From: Chthonomonas sp. UBA1950
GTDB lineage: Bacteria; Armatimonadota; Fimbriimonadia; Fimbriimonadales; Fimbriimonadaceae
Length of the DNA stretch: 64,000 nt
Direction of reading: 5' to 3'
NCBI GenBank assembly: GCA_002336105.1
Contig: DDEQ01000036.1
Location: 1 to 64,000, forward strand
This document shows, piece by piece, positions 25,020-33,693 of this stretch (positions within the stretch are counted from its first letter, which is position 1; each line of letters begins with the position of its first letter). Under the pieces are notes generated by a model. The model had not been told where the DNA came from. It made no database searches and worked only from the letters and a program-made list of their open reading frames with translations. The translations under genes were made by a program, and so were the position numbers.

Positions 25020-26218
25020 AGAACCGTACTCCACAATATTCCGATTGCACCACCGCGTGAAGAGACGGATATGCCAACCGCCAGGCCCTTCGATACTTCG
25101 CTCCCAGCAAAGATTTGAGGCCCTCTTGGAGTGACGAAAATGGAAGCGAATGATGTTCCACTCGGGTTGAACCTCCAAAGGTCGAGTCCAGCTCCTAAGT
25201 CGATTCCAGTGGGAAGCATAGTTAGAGCTCCAAGCCTAATTGTCGGCGTATAGAGTTTGACTGGAGGGGTGTAGTGGGTTCCGCAAAACACTTTTCCGAA
25301 AAAGTTTGCAATCTCGCCCAGAAGCCTGCCTTGAGCTAAGATGCCGCCATAGTGGCCCGTGTTGAGCCACAGGACCGCTGGTTCATGAAGTTCGCTAATA
25401 AGAGATGTCGTCGCCGACATTGGCATGACAGTGTCGAATTTGGCTCCAACGACGAAGGTGCTTGTGAGATCCTTTCGAGGAAGGTACGTAAGAGGCTCGA
25501 CGCTTACAAGGTCTTTTCGAAGGGACTCTTCAGTCATACCATTCCTTCGCATCATGTCGCGCTGAGTGACCACGCGAGAAGAAGTCCAAAGAATCTTCGC
25601 AAGATCAACGCCGCCGAGAACGAATGCCGCTTTTGTGATTCGAGGTTCAACCGAATAAACGAGTGAACCAACAACTCCGCCTAGGCTGGTTCCAACGAGT
25701 CCTATTCGGTTGGAATCGAACTCGCCATGACTTGCGATGAAATCGACGGTGCGCCTAGCATCAAGGGCTGACTGAGTCATTGTCTGGCGAAGTTTTTGAG
25801 GATCAGGCTGAATCGCAAGTTCGCCGGATCGAGATCCAACAGGAGTTCGACCGAGGTGGAAAGGAAGCGTCATGATGACCGCTGCAATCCCTTTGCGGTT
25901 CAAATCCGCCGCTAATGAAAGTTCCGCTCGAAGGTCGCGTGCTCCCCAGTAGTGAAGAATAAGGACGACAGGAAAGGGACCGCTTTCTGTCGTTGGAACA
26001 AGGATCTTTAAAGGGACAGTGTCGTTGTTGGTATAACCTGATTGAATCGGGCTCGGAAAGCTCGCCGAATATTCGATGCCATCGTCGGTTCGATCAACCT
26101 CATGCCATGGTGCAAAAGTGATCTGTGTCGGCGCCGTTGTAACCGAAGGAAGCTGCGCGTACGAGGTCACGACCCATAGCACGGCAGTAATGACAGCTAT
26201 CCATCGAGTAACTTTCAC
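25016..26218 (-). CDS. Secreted alpha/beta hydrolase (dienelactone hydrolase/esterase-like)
   Basis: This 400-residue protein has a signal peptide (MKVTRWIAVITAVLWVVTSYA) and an alpha/beta-hydrolase domain at about residues 65-305. The nucleophile elbow is GTSLGG (Ser178), with Asp262 (VGAKFDTVMP) and His289 (NTGHYGG) completing the triad; HYWGAR (90-94) gives the oxyanion loop. A further 90 residues at the C-end (RLGALTMLPTGIDLGAGLDLW) look like a beta domain. Likely an exported esterase or peptidase-like hydrolase acting on an unknown substrate. The gene is divergent from the LptC-like gene. Confidence 0.82.
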   Translation of the reverse strand: MKVTRWIAVITAVLWVVTSYAQLPSVTTAPTQITFAPWHEVDRTDDGIEYSASFPSPIQSGYTNNDTVPLKILVPTTESGPFPVVLILHYWGARDLRAELSLAADLNRKGIAAVIMTLPFHLGRTPVGSRSGELAIQPDPQKLRQTMTQSALDARRTVDFIASHGEFDSNRIGLVGTSLGGVVGSLVYSVEPRITKAAFVLGGVDLAKILWTSSRVVTQRDMMRRNGMTEESLRKDLVSVEPLTYLPRKDLTSTFVVGAKFDTVMPMSATTSLISELHEPAVLWLNTGHYGGILAQGRLLGEIANFFGKVFCGTHYTPPVKLYTPTIRLGALTMLPTGIDLGAGLDLWRFNPSGTSFASIFVTPRGPQIFAGSEVSKGLAVGISVSSRGGAIGILWSTVL

Positions 26219-26308
26219 AATGTCTATTGTGGCTTGCCGGCATTCTTTTCAGTTTGGTACGCCTCTTAATAGACACTTCGGCGGGTTCAATCCGTCAGGA
26301 TTATGTAG

Positions 26309-27808
26309 ATGGTTTCATCGTTCAGATTTCTTGCCCGAAACACCGTAGCCGGCATTGGTTTGGTCTTGCTGACTTGGGTGGGATACCAGGGAGTGATGAA
26401 CTTATCCCGGGTTGACGCCTTTGCTCGCTATCGACCCAAGCATGATGGTGCGACTGAGAAACTCGGCGTGCAAATGACGGGTGTACGATTCCGGCACTAT
26501 CACGGCGGCGAGATGAAACTGGCGGCTTCTGTCGATACTATCGAGGTCATGAAGGACCGAGTGACTTACCAATTGACGGGGGTTAAGGACGGAACTTTCA
26601 CTAACCGGCAAGGACAGAAATTTAGTTTTTCCGCAGGAAGTGGAAACTATCAGTCAATGCGTGAGCAACTTCAAATAAGTAAAGGAGCTCAGATCGCTGG
26701 TGCCGATTTTGATTTAAGAGCCTCTGAACTGACTGTGGCGAATGATCGCCAAATGGTAATGGTTGATGTTCCGCTGCGCGGTCACCTGAAAAGCGGAAAC
26801 GTCGAGGCGAAAACCTTGACCTACTCATTGTACAGTGGCGATTTCGATGCCGAGGGTATTCACTATGCAGGCAAAATAGACCTCTTGTCCGAAGATGGAA
26901 AGGGCGAGAACCAAGGCTTTTGGGATGTTAAAGGTGAACACGGGAAGAGCCGTGGCGGGATTCAGTATTTTGACAACGGTTGGGCCAGCGATGGTGAAAC
27001 AATCATCACGGCTCCGAAAATCGAGCGGAACACCAAAACGGATGTTCTAACCGCCACAGGAGGGGTGAAGTACTTTTCCAAGAAGGCAAACATGATCGCC
27101 GACAAAGTTGTGGTCTACCGAAAAGAGAAGCGATCTGTTCTTACCGGTAACGTCTTCATGCTTGTCAAAGCCAAAAAGGATGAGGATAAGAAACTTGAGG
27201 TGGTTGAGCTCAAGCCGTTTCAACCCGAAGTGCCAGACAATATTGCCTCGAAACGGCCGAAGGCTTCGGGACAGCTATCTGACGATGAGCAGAAAAAGCA
27301 GGACGATCTACGGAGTGCAGACTCGCTTCGAAGCTACCCGCTTCAGATAACTGCTTCGCAAATCGTGTATTGGTACAAGAAAGGTGAGCGGCACGCCGAA
27401 ATCACTGGTAACCCGCAGGCTTACCAAGTTTGCGCTGATGATGCTTGGCGTCGGATGTGGACTTTCAAAGCTTTCTATGACGGCGAAAAAGAAACGCTTC
27501 GTATGGAAAGCAAGAAAGGCGAAGATCCTAAGAAACCCGTTGATCCGAAGACTTTTGAAACTCGCATGAAGAATTCAGTCGGTGACGACCTTCGTTTTGA
27601 ATGGATGACCGTTTCGACAAAGGAAGATGACGATGTCACCGATTTTGAGTCTGGAATCTACGTAGGAAAGCTATCTGATCCGGATAACTCGAACAGAGAA
27701 GAGAAATCAGGTGCCAATAGTGGCACAAGCAATGGATCGCTAAAAGGTCCCATCGGGGGAGGAACCGACCCCGGTAAAGGAAAAGGACCAAAATTGAGAA
27801 GAAAATGA
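26309..27808 (+). CDS. LptC/OstA-like lipopolysaccharide export protein
   Basis: This 499-residue protein begins with one membrane helix (residues about 12-30, TVAGIGLVLLTWVGYQGV) and continues as a long beta-jellyroll: GVQMTGVRFRHYHGGEMKLAASVDTIEVMKD is LptC-like, and TKTDVLTATGGVKYFSKKANMIADKVVVYRKEKRSVLTGNV is an OstA/LptA-like repeat. LptC and LptA form the periplasmic bridge for LPS export. The protein is about 2.5 times longer than Escherichia coli LptC and seems to join both functions in one chain. The last 45 residues are Gly/Ser-rich. It overlaps the next gene by 4 bases. Confidence 0.78.
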   Translation: MVSSFRFLARNTVAGIGLVLLTWVGYQGVMNLSRVDAFARYRPKHDGATEKLGVQMTGVRFRHYHGGEMKLAASVDTIEVMKDRVTYQLTGVKDGTFTNRQGQKFSFSAGSGNYQSMREQLQISKGAQIAGADFDLRASELTVANDRQMVMVDVPLRGHLKSGNVEAKTLTYSLYSGDFDAEGIHYAGKIDLLSEDGKGENQGFWDVKGEHGKSRGGIQYFDNGWASDGETIITAPKIERNTKTDVLTATGGVKYFSKKANMIADKVVVYRKEKRSVLTGNVFMLVKAKKDEDKKLEVVELKPFQPEVPDNIASKRPKASGQLSDDEQKKQDDLRSADSLRSYPLQITASQIVYWYKKGERHAEITGNPQAYQVCADDAWRRMWTFKAFYDGEKETLRMESKKGEDPKKPVDPKTFETRMKNSVGDDLRFEWMTVSTKEDDDVTDFESGIYVGKLSDPDNSNREEKSGANSGTSNGSLKGPIGGGTDPGKGKGPKLRRK

Positions 27809-28251
27809 TGTTGACGACGCTAACCGCACTCACTGCTTTGGTTGCTTTTCAAGGTAGCCCAGACGCCCCAACCGCTGAGTTCAAAGCAGCCAAGCCGACT
27901 TTTGCGATTGGAAAACCGATTGTAGGAACGCTGAAGCTAACTTTCGCGCCGGGAATGCACGGATATCAGAATCCTCCGTCCGATGAATTTGAGATTCCGG
28001 TAAAGATCTCGGTGACAGGCTTGGCTGTTCTAAAAGTGGCTTATCCGAAAGGAAAGCCGGTGACTACAGCTGGGAACGAAAAGCCGAGCATGGTTTATTC
28101 AGGGACGATCGAGATTCCAGTTACTTTTAAGCCTGTGGCTAAAGCTGGGAAGAATCCAGTTACTGTGAAGGTTGACTATCAGCAGTGCAACGACTCGAAC
28201 TGCTGGCCGCCGAGCAGCCTAACAGTCAAATCAGAGATCGTAGTCAAATAG
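27805..28251 (+). CDS. Stand-alone DsbD alpha-like (thiol:disulfide interchange) domain protein
   Basis: This 148-residue protein has a short signal peptide (MMLTTLTALTALVAF) and then an immunoglobulin-like DsbD N-terminal domain: APGMHGYQNPPSDEFEIPVK and the conserved VDYQQCNDSNCWPPSS, with the redox Cys pair. In DsbD this domain passes electrons from the membrane domain to periplasmic thiol proteins. No membrane domain is coded beside it, so it would need a CcdA/DsbD partner elsewhere. It overlaps the LptC-like gene and may serve envelope assembly. Confidence 0.82.
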   Translation: MMLTTLTALTALVAFQGSPDAPTAEFKAAKPTFAIGKPIVGTLKLTFAPGMHGYQNPPSDEFEIPVKISVTGLAVLKVAYPKGKPVTTAGNEKPSMVYSGTIEIPVTFKPVAKAGKNPVTVKVDYQQCNDSNCWPPSSLTVKSEIVVK

Positions 28252-28252
28252 T

Positions 28253-29422
28253 CTAGGCAGAATCTTTCGCGGCGACTTCCCAAAGACGAACAACCTTGTC
28301 TTGGCCGCTCGCCGCGAGCCTTGTTCCATCAGGGCTAAATGCCACGCAACTAATCGGGCGGGGTGAAACCTCAAGGCGAACGTTGCCTATTCCTTTGGCA
28401 GAGTTCCACAACCCAACCGATCCATCCCTTGATCCACTTGCCAAGAGCCATCCATTAGGATGGAACTGCAAGGATTCAATCGGTTTGGTATGCCCGAAGA
28501 GCATTTTGACGAGTAGTCCATCGGATAGAGAGAAAATGCGGATGCTTAGATCGACGCCAGCAACTGCGATGTAGCGGTTGTCCGGGCTAAAAGCGATAGC
28601 TGTGACGGTTGACCGAACCTGATGGATGGTGTGCAAACACGCTCCGGTTGGAGCGTGCCAAAGCTTGACTAGCGTGTCGGCGCTACCAGATGCGATCAGC
28701 GATCCATCTTTTGACCACGCCACGGCGGTAACAGCTCCTTGGTGATCGGTTCGGCGGTAAATACACGAGCCGTTTTGAGCATCACTTAGCATGAATGTCT
28801 GCAACATGGATCCGCTCGCCACATACCGACCGTCAGGCGAAATGCTCACGCAAGAGACCCATTCTTCGTTGCTCGATTTCCAAGAATTGAGTTTGCTACC
28901 AAACACACTGTAAAAGCAGACTTGGTTTTCCCCTGAACCTGCTGCCACCATCCGGTCGTTAGGAAAAGCCTGAATGGTGCTGACAGTGCCGTGGTCTAGC
29001 TTCACTTTCTGAATCGGAACAGCAAGTTGCTCATCCCACCAGTGGACTTCGTTATCGAACCCGCTACTAATCACTTGTCCATTATCCGGGTTGAACGAAA
29101 CCGCGTAGACAGGAGTGACGTGTCCCTTTAACCTTCGCTTGAGTTTGACGACAACTGGCTGCGCGGGTTGTCTCTGCTCCGGTCTAGGGGCATCCTGAAC
29201 GCCCCCGCCGGATAACATCGCATCGTACTCCAAGCGCCGCGTTGGGTCAATGAGCGTTTGGAACGCCTCATTGATATGTGCCATCGTGTCGTGTGCTCTA
29301 GGATCAGAGGACACGTCAGGATGATGCCTTTGGGCTAGCCTTCGGTAGGCCTTTCGAAGAGCTTCGTCGTCAGCTTTGGAGCTGACTCCTAACACCTCAT
29401 AGAAGGTTGCAGAAAGAGTCAT
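28253..29422 (-). CDS. J-domain/WD40 repeat fusion protein
   Basis: This 389-residue protein begins with a J domain (residues 1-70) holding HPD at 34-36, helix II AYRRLAQRHHPD and helix IV AFQTLIDPTRRLEYD. A Pro/Gln linker (80-95) leads to seven WD40-type units to the end, each with a strand pair like LIASGSADTLVKLWH or LLASGSRDGSVGLWN. The J domain stimulates an Hsp70 and the propeller probably selects the client. No dnaK or grpE lies nearby. Such fusions are rare but known. It faces the DsbD-alpha gene. Confidence 0.9.
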   Translation of the reverse strand: MTLSATFYEVLGVSSKADDEALRKAYRRLAQRHHPDVSSDPRAHDTMAHINEAFQTLIDPTRRLEYDAMLSGGGVQDAPRPEQRQPAQPVVVKLKRRLKGHVTPVYAVSFNPDNGQVISSGFDNEVHWWDEQLAVPIQKVKLDHGTVSTIQAFPNDRMVAAGSGENQVCFYSVFGSKLNSWKSSNEEWVSCVSISPDGRYVASGSMLQTFMLSDAQNGSCIYRRTDHQGAVTAVAWSKDGSLIASGSADTLVKLWHAPTGACLHTIHQVRSTVTAIAFSPDNRYIAVAGVDLSIRIFSLSDGLLVKMLFGHTKPIESLQFHPNGWLLASGSRDGSVGLWNSAKGIGNVRLEVSPRPISCVAFSPDGTRLAASGQDKVVRLWEVAAKDSA

Positions 29423-29520
29423 TCGCTGGAATTTGCGGAAGCTGAGCTATTGTGACAGCTACAAACAATAATTACGAGATTTAGCATCGAATGATTTCTG
29501 AATCCAGTAATTCGTCTGTG

Positions 29521-30306
29521 TTAGCCGCCGGTGTCAAATCCAGCGCCGTTCGGATTCTCGACTTCTCCGCGCTCAAACATTGAGTTTTTCATTTGGGACA
29601 TCCTCATTGTTCGAACGTGTCCATCTGCCAAAGCGACAACAGCGTTACCAGAACTCGTGACTTTGCGATTCTTCTGGTCAACAGTCTTGATCCCTAAATG
29701 TCGGAAATCAACGTTTGGGTTGTCGTTCCAAAATCGCGGAGCGTCAATAAAGCCAAAGTCGTACGTCAGCCCGTCACCGGTGGGAATCCATTTTGCGAAA
29801 TAGAAAGCGCTCGTAGCGAAAACTATGGTGTCCGATGGGCGAGCTAGCTCGGTAAGGTGGGCTGCATTCTGGCAGTTAGGAAAATAGGTCGTCGAGTTAC
29901 CCGTGTTGAAGTCGCTTCCGATGTAACCCCAGTTGTAACCAAATCCACTGTGGTCACCCATGTAGTCTTTATAATCACTTGCTTGGTGATCTCGAACTCT
30001 GCCCTTGCCCAAGTAGGGTCGCAAGAGGCCAAGTGAGGCATCGAAAAAGAACGCGCCGTGTACTTTTCGACCAAACCATGCCTGAGCTTCGTCCCACTCG
30101 GCGTAGGTCGCAAGCATATAGGTGTCGTCGTTGTCGGCGACGTAAATCGCTGCCGATTTGCTGTACTGCGCGATCGCGTTTGTTGCGTTGTACTGATAAG
30201 CCGCGTTCTTGAGTTGAGCAAAAATCGGGAACAGAATAGCCGCCAAGATTGCGATGATCGCAACCACGACTAGCAACTCAATCAGGCTGAACGCACGCAC
30301 CCTCAT
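29521..30306 (-). CDS. Type II/IV pseudopilin, second copy
   Basis: This 261-residue protein has a very short leader MRVRA and a class III signal FSLIELLVVVAIIAILAA, cleaved after Ala at position 5. A globular part follows with FFDASLGLLRPYLG, DYKDYMGDHSGFGYNWGYIG and the C-terminal ALADGHVRTMR motif, typical of this H-x9-DG pseudopilin group. The protein could be a minor pilin or a secretion pseudopilin processed by the same prepilin peptidase as the gene at 23372. It stands alone. Confidence 0.9.
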   Translation of the reverse strand: MRVRAFSLIELLVVVAIIAILAAILFPIFAQLKNAAYQYNATNAIAQYSKSAAIYVADNDDTYMLATYAEWDEAQAWFGRKVHGAFFFDASLGLLRPYLGKGRVRDHQASDYKDYMGDHSGFGYNWGYIGSDFNTGNSTTYFPNCQNAAHLTELARPSDTIVFATSAFYFAKWIPTGDGLTYDFGFIDAPRFWNDNPNVDFRHLGIKTVDQKNRKVTSSGNAVVALADGHVRTMRMSQMKNSMFERGEVENPNGAGFDTGG

Positions 30307-30417
30307 CTCACACGTCCGTACTCAATAATTGTTGGCGACTGACAAGGTAATCCTAACACGATTACGAGGCAATCTTTCGAGCAATAAGAGCTATCGGCAG
30401 AAATACAGAGCGGGCGG

Positions 30418-31296
30418 CTATTTAATGCCGGTCATCACGATCCCCTTGACGAAATACCGTTGTCCAACAAAGAAGAGGATGATGATTGGGATACTGACGA
30501 GCACCGATCCGGTCATCATCAAATTCCACTTCTCGCCTTGCAGGGCTGCATAGGTTCTTAGCCCGACCTCTAGCGTCTGCTTATCAGCATCGTTGAGGTA
30601 CAGAATCGGACCGACCAGGTCGCGCCAAGCGCCCATGAATGTGAATATCCCAACGGTTGCGAGTGCGGGACCACTGAGCGGGACAAGTACTCTGGAGAAG
30701 ACCGTCCAGTGGCTAGCTCCATCAAGAAACGCAGCTTCATCCAGCTCGCGAGGAATCCCTTTGAAGAACTGACGTAGCAAGAAGATGTTGAAAGCACTGC
30801 CGAAGAAGGCAGGGACGATCAGAGGAAGAAAAGTGTTGACCCAGTGAATCTTTGCGTATAAAACGTAGCCTGGAATCATCGTGACCATGCCGGGCAACAT
30901 CATCGTGCCGATAAGCACCAGGAATAGCCGGTCCTTACCTGCGAACTCGAGTCTGCCAAAGGCGTATGCTCCTAAACTACACGAGAACAATGTGCCAATT
31001 GTGACGAGCGAAGTGATGAAAACAGTGTTCTTGAACAGCATCCAAAAGACTACATTTCGATTCGTCAGCACCGTCACATAGTTCTCAAATGAGAAGTTCT
31101 TAGGCCAAGACCACATGGAAGTTGTCGCTACCTCCGACTGGTCTTTGAATGACATCGCAAGTGTCACGTAATACGGAATGATGAATGCGATAGCACCAAT
31201 AAAGAGCACGAGCAAAATAAACGCCCGCGTTAGTTTCGCGCTGAGCTCGGCGCGTTGTGCAGCCTTTCTTGCATCTTCGTGAGTGAGTTGAGACAT
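30418..31296 (-). CDS. Sugar ABC transporter permease (MalG-type)
   Basis: The start is ATG 31296, overlapping the stop of the fusion gene by one base (TAATG), giving 292 residues; the upstream frame to 31434 lies in the fusion gene. It has six membrane helices (first about residues 25-45, LTRAFILLVLFIGAIAFIIPY) and the EAA loop DEAAFLDGASHWTVFSRVLVP that contacts the ATPase. MalG-type permeases pair with a MalF-type one, here supplied by the fusion protein just upstream. The ATPase is not in the window. Confidence 0.93.
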   Translation of the reverse strand: MSQLTHEDARKAAQRAELSAKLTRAFILLVLFIGAIAFIIPYYVTLAMSFKDQSEVATTSMWSWPKNFSFENYVTVLTNRNVVFWMLFKNTVFITSLVTIGTLFSCSLGAYAFGRLEFAGKDRLFLVLIGTMMLPGMVTMIPGYVLYAKIHWVNTFLPLIVPAFFGSAFNIFLLRQFFKGIPRELDEAAFLDGASHWTVFSRVLVPLSGPALATVGIFTFMGAWRDLVGPILYLNDADKQTLEVGLRTYAALQGEKWNLMMTGSVLVSIPIIILFFVGQRYFVKGIVMTGIK

Positions 31297-33686
31297 TAGC
31301 GGCTTTCCCCTTCGTAATAGACCCACTTGCTCATCTTGAGCTGGGCAACAGTGAATATCAGGACAACAACAAACAAGACCCAAGCTAGTGCCGAGGCGTA
31401 ACCCATTCGCAACGAAAGGAATCCACTTCGCCACATGTGATAAGCAAAGAAGAGAGTCGAGTCGTTTGGTCCTCCATCGGTCATCAGCAACGCTTGAGTG
31501 AATGTTTGAAAGGTGCCGATAAAGCCGGTAATGAGGCTGAAGAACAGCGCGGGCGAGATCATCGGAACCGTCACATTACGAAACCGTTTAAAAGGACCGG
31601 CTCCATCAAGAACCGCAGCCTCGTATAGGTAAGTCGGAACGTTTTGCAGTCCTGCCAAGAGCAAGATCATTCCACCCCCTGCTCCCCACAACGACATGAT
31701 CGTAAGGGCTGGAAGTGCGACATGCTCGTTACCCAACCAGTTCACCGGCTCGCCATTTGTTGTGAATGGGTGAAGGAGGGATGCAAGGCCGAGAAAGTTT
31801 CCTTTGCCGCTTGGACCATATATGATTGCGTTGAGCAATCCGCCGTCTGGCATGAATATCCGCCGCCATATGAGCGATGAGGCAACGCCACTAGCAACAC
31901 TTGGTAGGTAGTAGCAGGTTCGCCACACCGGAATGCCCCTGACCTTGACGTTGAGAAGCAACGCCAAAGCAAGGGATGCAGCGAGGCCCAGTGGTACGGC
32001 GAACACCGTGTAAAGCAGTGTGACTTTGAGCGAAGTCCAGAACCTGGGATCAAAAGTGAATGCCTCGACGTAGTTTCCAGCTCCCCGCCACTTAGCGGGT
32101 TGAATGATGTCCCAATCCGAGAAGCTCATCAGTAATGACAGAAGCATCGGTCCTGCGGTAAACAAAAGCACGCCGAGTATCCACGGCATGATGAATAAAT
32201 AGGCAATGCGGTTCTCTTTCTTCTGTTTGTGAGTCCTGCGAACCTTACGCTCGGGCCAATAGATCCAACACATCAACATCGCAACGAGAGCAAATCCGCA
32301 AACAGAAGCAATCGTCCAGTTGAACTCAGGCAACCGACCTTGGTTTAGGAGATAATCGAGACGCTCCTGAGCGCGCGCGTTGTCTTTCGGGATGATGTCT
32401 TTGGCTTGTGCCGAACCATCCCAAATGCGTGAAAAAGCGGCGGTTGCAATTCCGCTTGCGTCCGGCCATTCCGTTCCAAGCGGCCCAAAGACCACGTACG
32501 GCACGCTTTGGTGGGTTACGATTCTATTCTTCGGATATTGCTGATCGTCAGGGGTGTTCGGACCAGGAATCCAAGGCTCGGACTGAGCTAGTTTCATGAT
32601 CGCCGGTTGCGCCAGTCCCGTTTTGACCATCTCCTTCATGCCCGGTTCACCGGCCATCCAACTGGTCAGTAACCAAGCTTCGTAGGGATGCTTCGAATTC
32701 GCGGTGATTCCGTAACCAGAGCCTCCTGTTGGATACGCCCTTGTTCCGTCTTTGTAGGCTGGGGCGATTGTGATATCCCAATCAAAAAAGCCCGGCTTGC
32801 CTTTGACCAAATCTCGTCGCATGTTCGGCACTTCCCAAATGCCGCTTTGATACATAGCCACCTTTTCTTGCGTGAACATCTGCCGGGAGTTCGACTGAAG
32901 CACACTCGTAATTTCGGTTGGAGTAGGAATCCATCGGTTCTTCAGTGTCAAGTCAGCAACGTACTGAATCGACTTCATTGTGATAGGGTCGTCAAACCTT
33001 ATCTTCGTCGGGGTTTTATAGTCATCGGCCCATCGACCACCGGCAGAGAGTGCAAACTCGTTCCAGAGAAGATCTTGCCAGCCTGGCGCAAACCCCCACC
33101 GATAAGGTCGATGTGACTTGTCGAACTTTGTGAGTTGGTGGCAAACCCAGATGAAGTCCTTCTCGCGTAACTCAGGGCGTTCTTTGAAGTCCCAGGTCCA
33201 AGTGCCATCTGGATATGGAATCCCTGCTTCATCAAAAGCGCGCTTGTTGTAGTAGATGATGCTGATCGGCGCAATATCACGGGGAAGGACATACATCTGT
33301 CCGTTAAGGCTATGTGCTTCAACGATATTCGGATAATAGTCTTCGATCTTGAAGTGTGTCTTTTTGATGAAATCGTTTAGCGGGATGATCGCCTTGCGGA
33401 TTGAATACTTCTGAAAACTGGCTGGGTCGAGCTGTACAACGTCGGGTGCGATACCAGCAGCTACTTGCGCAAGAAGCTTGTCTTGATAGTTGGCCGTGAC
33501 AGTCTCAACTTTGACTTTAATATTCGGGTGTGCCTTTTCAAACGATTCGGCAGCAGCCCAAATCGCCTTCATCGCGTCGTCTCCATCCCAGCAAAGGAAT
33601 CGGAGCTGAATCGTTTCAGCAAATGCGGCAGACATGCTGAAACACAGCAACGTTGCTGCCGCCAACCATCGTATGGCGGATCTCAT
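31296..33686 (-). CDS. Fused sugar-binding protein and MalF-type ABC permease
   Basis: This 796-residue protein joins two parts usually made as separate proteins. Residues 1-23 are a signal peptide, 24-450 a sugar ABC solute-binding domain (QLRFLCWDGDDAMKAIWAAA, GIAPDVVQLDPASF, KVAMYQSGIWEV, GGSGYGITANSKHP). Residues 456-476 are a membrane helix (TIASVCGFALVAMLMCWIYW), and 493-796 a six-helix permease with the EAA loop YEAAVLDGAGPFKRFRNVTVP. The binding domain is thus tethered to its own permease in the periplasm. It shares the operon with IspDF upstream (7 bases) and MalG downstream. The signal cleavage must be weak or the helix is the true anchor. Confidence 0.9.
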   Translation of the reverse strand: MRSAIRWLAAATLLCFSMSAAFAETIQLRFLCWDGDDAMKAIWAAAESFEKAHPNIKVKVETVTANYQDKLLAQVAAGIAPDVVQLDPASFQKYSIRKAIIPLNDFIKKTHFKIEDYYPNIVEAHSLNGQMYVLPRDIAPISIIYYNKRAFDEAGIPYPDGTWTWDFKERPELREKDFIWVCHQLTKFDKSHRPYRWGFAPGWQDLLWNEFALSAGGRWADDYKTPTKIRFDDPITMKSIQYVADLTLKNRWIPTPTEITSVLQSNSRQMFTQEKVAMYQSGIWEVPNMRRDLVKGKPGFFDWDITIAPAYKDGTRAYPTGGSGYGITANSKHPYEAWLLTSWMAGEPGMKEMVKTGLAQPAIMKLAQSEPWIPGPNTPDDQQYPKNRIVTHQSVPYVVFGPLGTEWPDASGIATAAFSRIWDGSAQAKDIIPKDNARAQERLDYLLNQGRLPEFNWTIASVCGFALVAMLMCWIYWPERKVRRTHKQKKENRIAYLFIMPWILGVLLFTAGPMLLSLLMSFSDWDIIQPAKWRGAGNYVEAFTFDPRFWTSLKVTLLYTVFAVPLGLAASLALALLLNVKVRGIPVWRTCYYLPSVASGVASSLIWRRIFMPDGGLLNAIIYGPSGKGNFLGLASLLHPFTTNGEPVNWLGNEHVALPALTIMSLWGAGGGMILLLAGLQNVPTYLYEAAVLDGAGPFKRFRNVTVPMISPALFFSLITGFIGTFQTFTQALLMTDGGPNDSTLFFAYHMWRSGFLSLRMGYASALAWVLFVVVLIFTVAQLKMSKWVYYEGESR

Positions 33687-33693
33687 CTCATCG

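Noticed and set aside
25020..25178. Upstream start of the GNAT gene
   Set aside because: Lies in the 3' end of the hydrolase gene; a GTG overlapping the hydrolase stop fits better.
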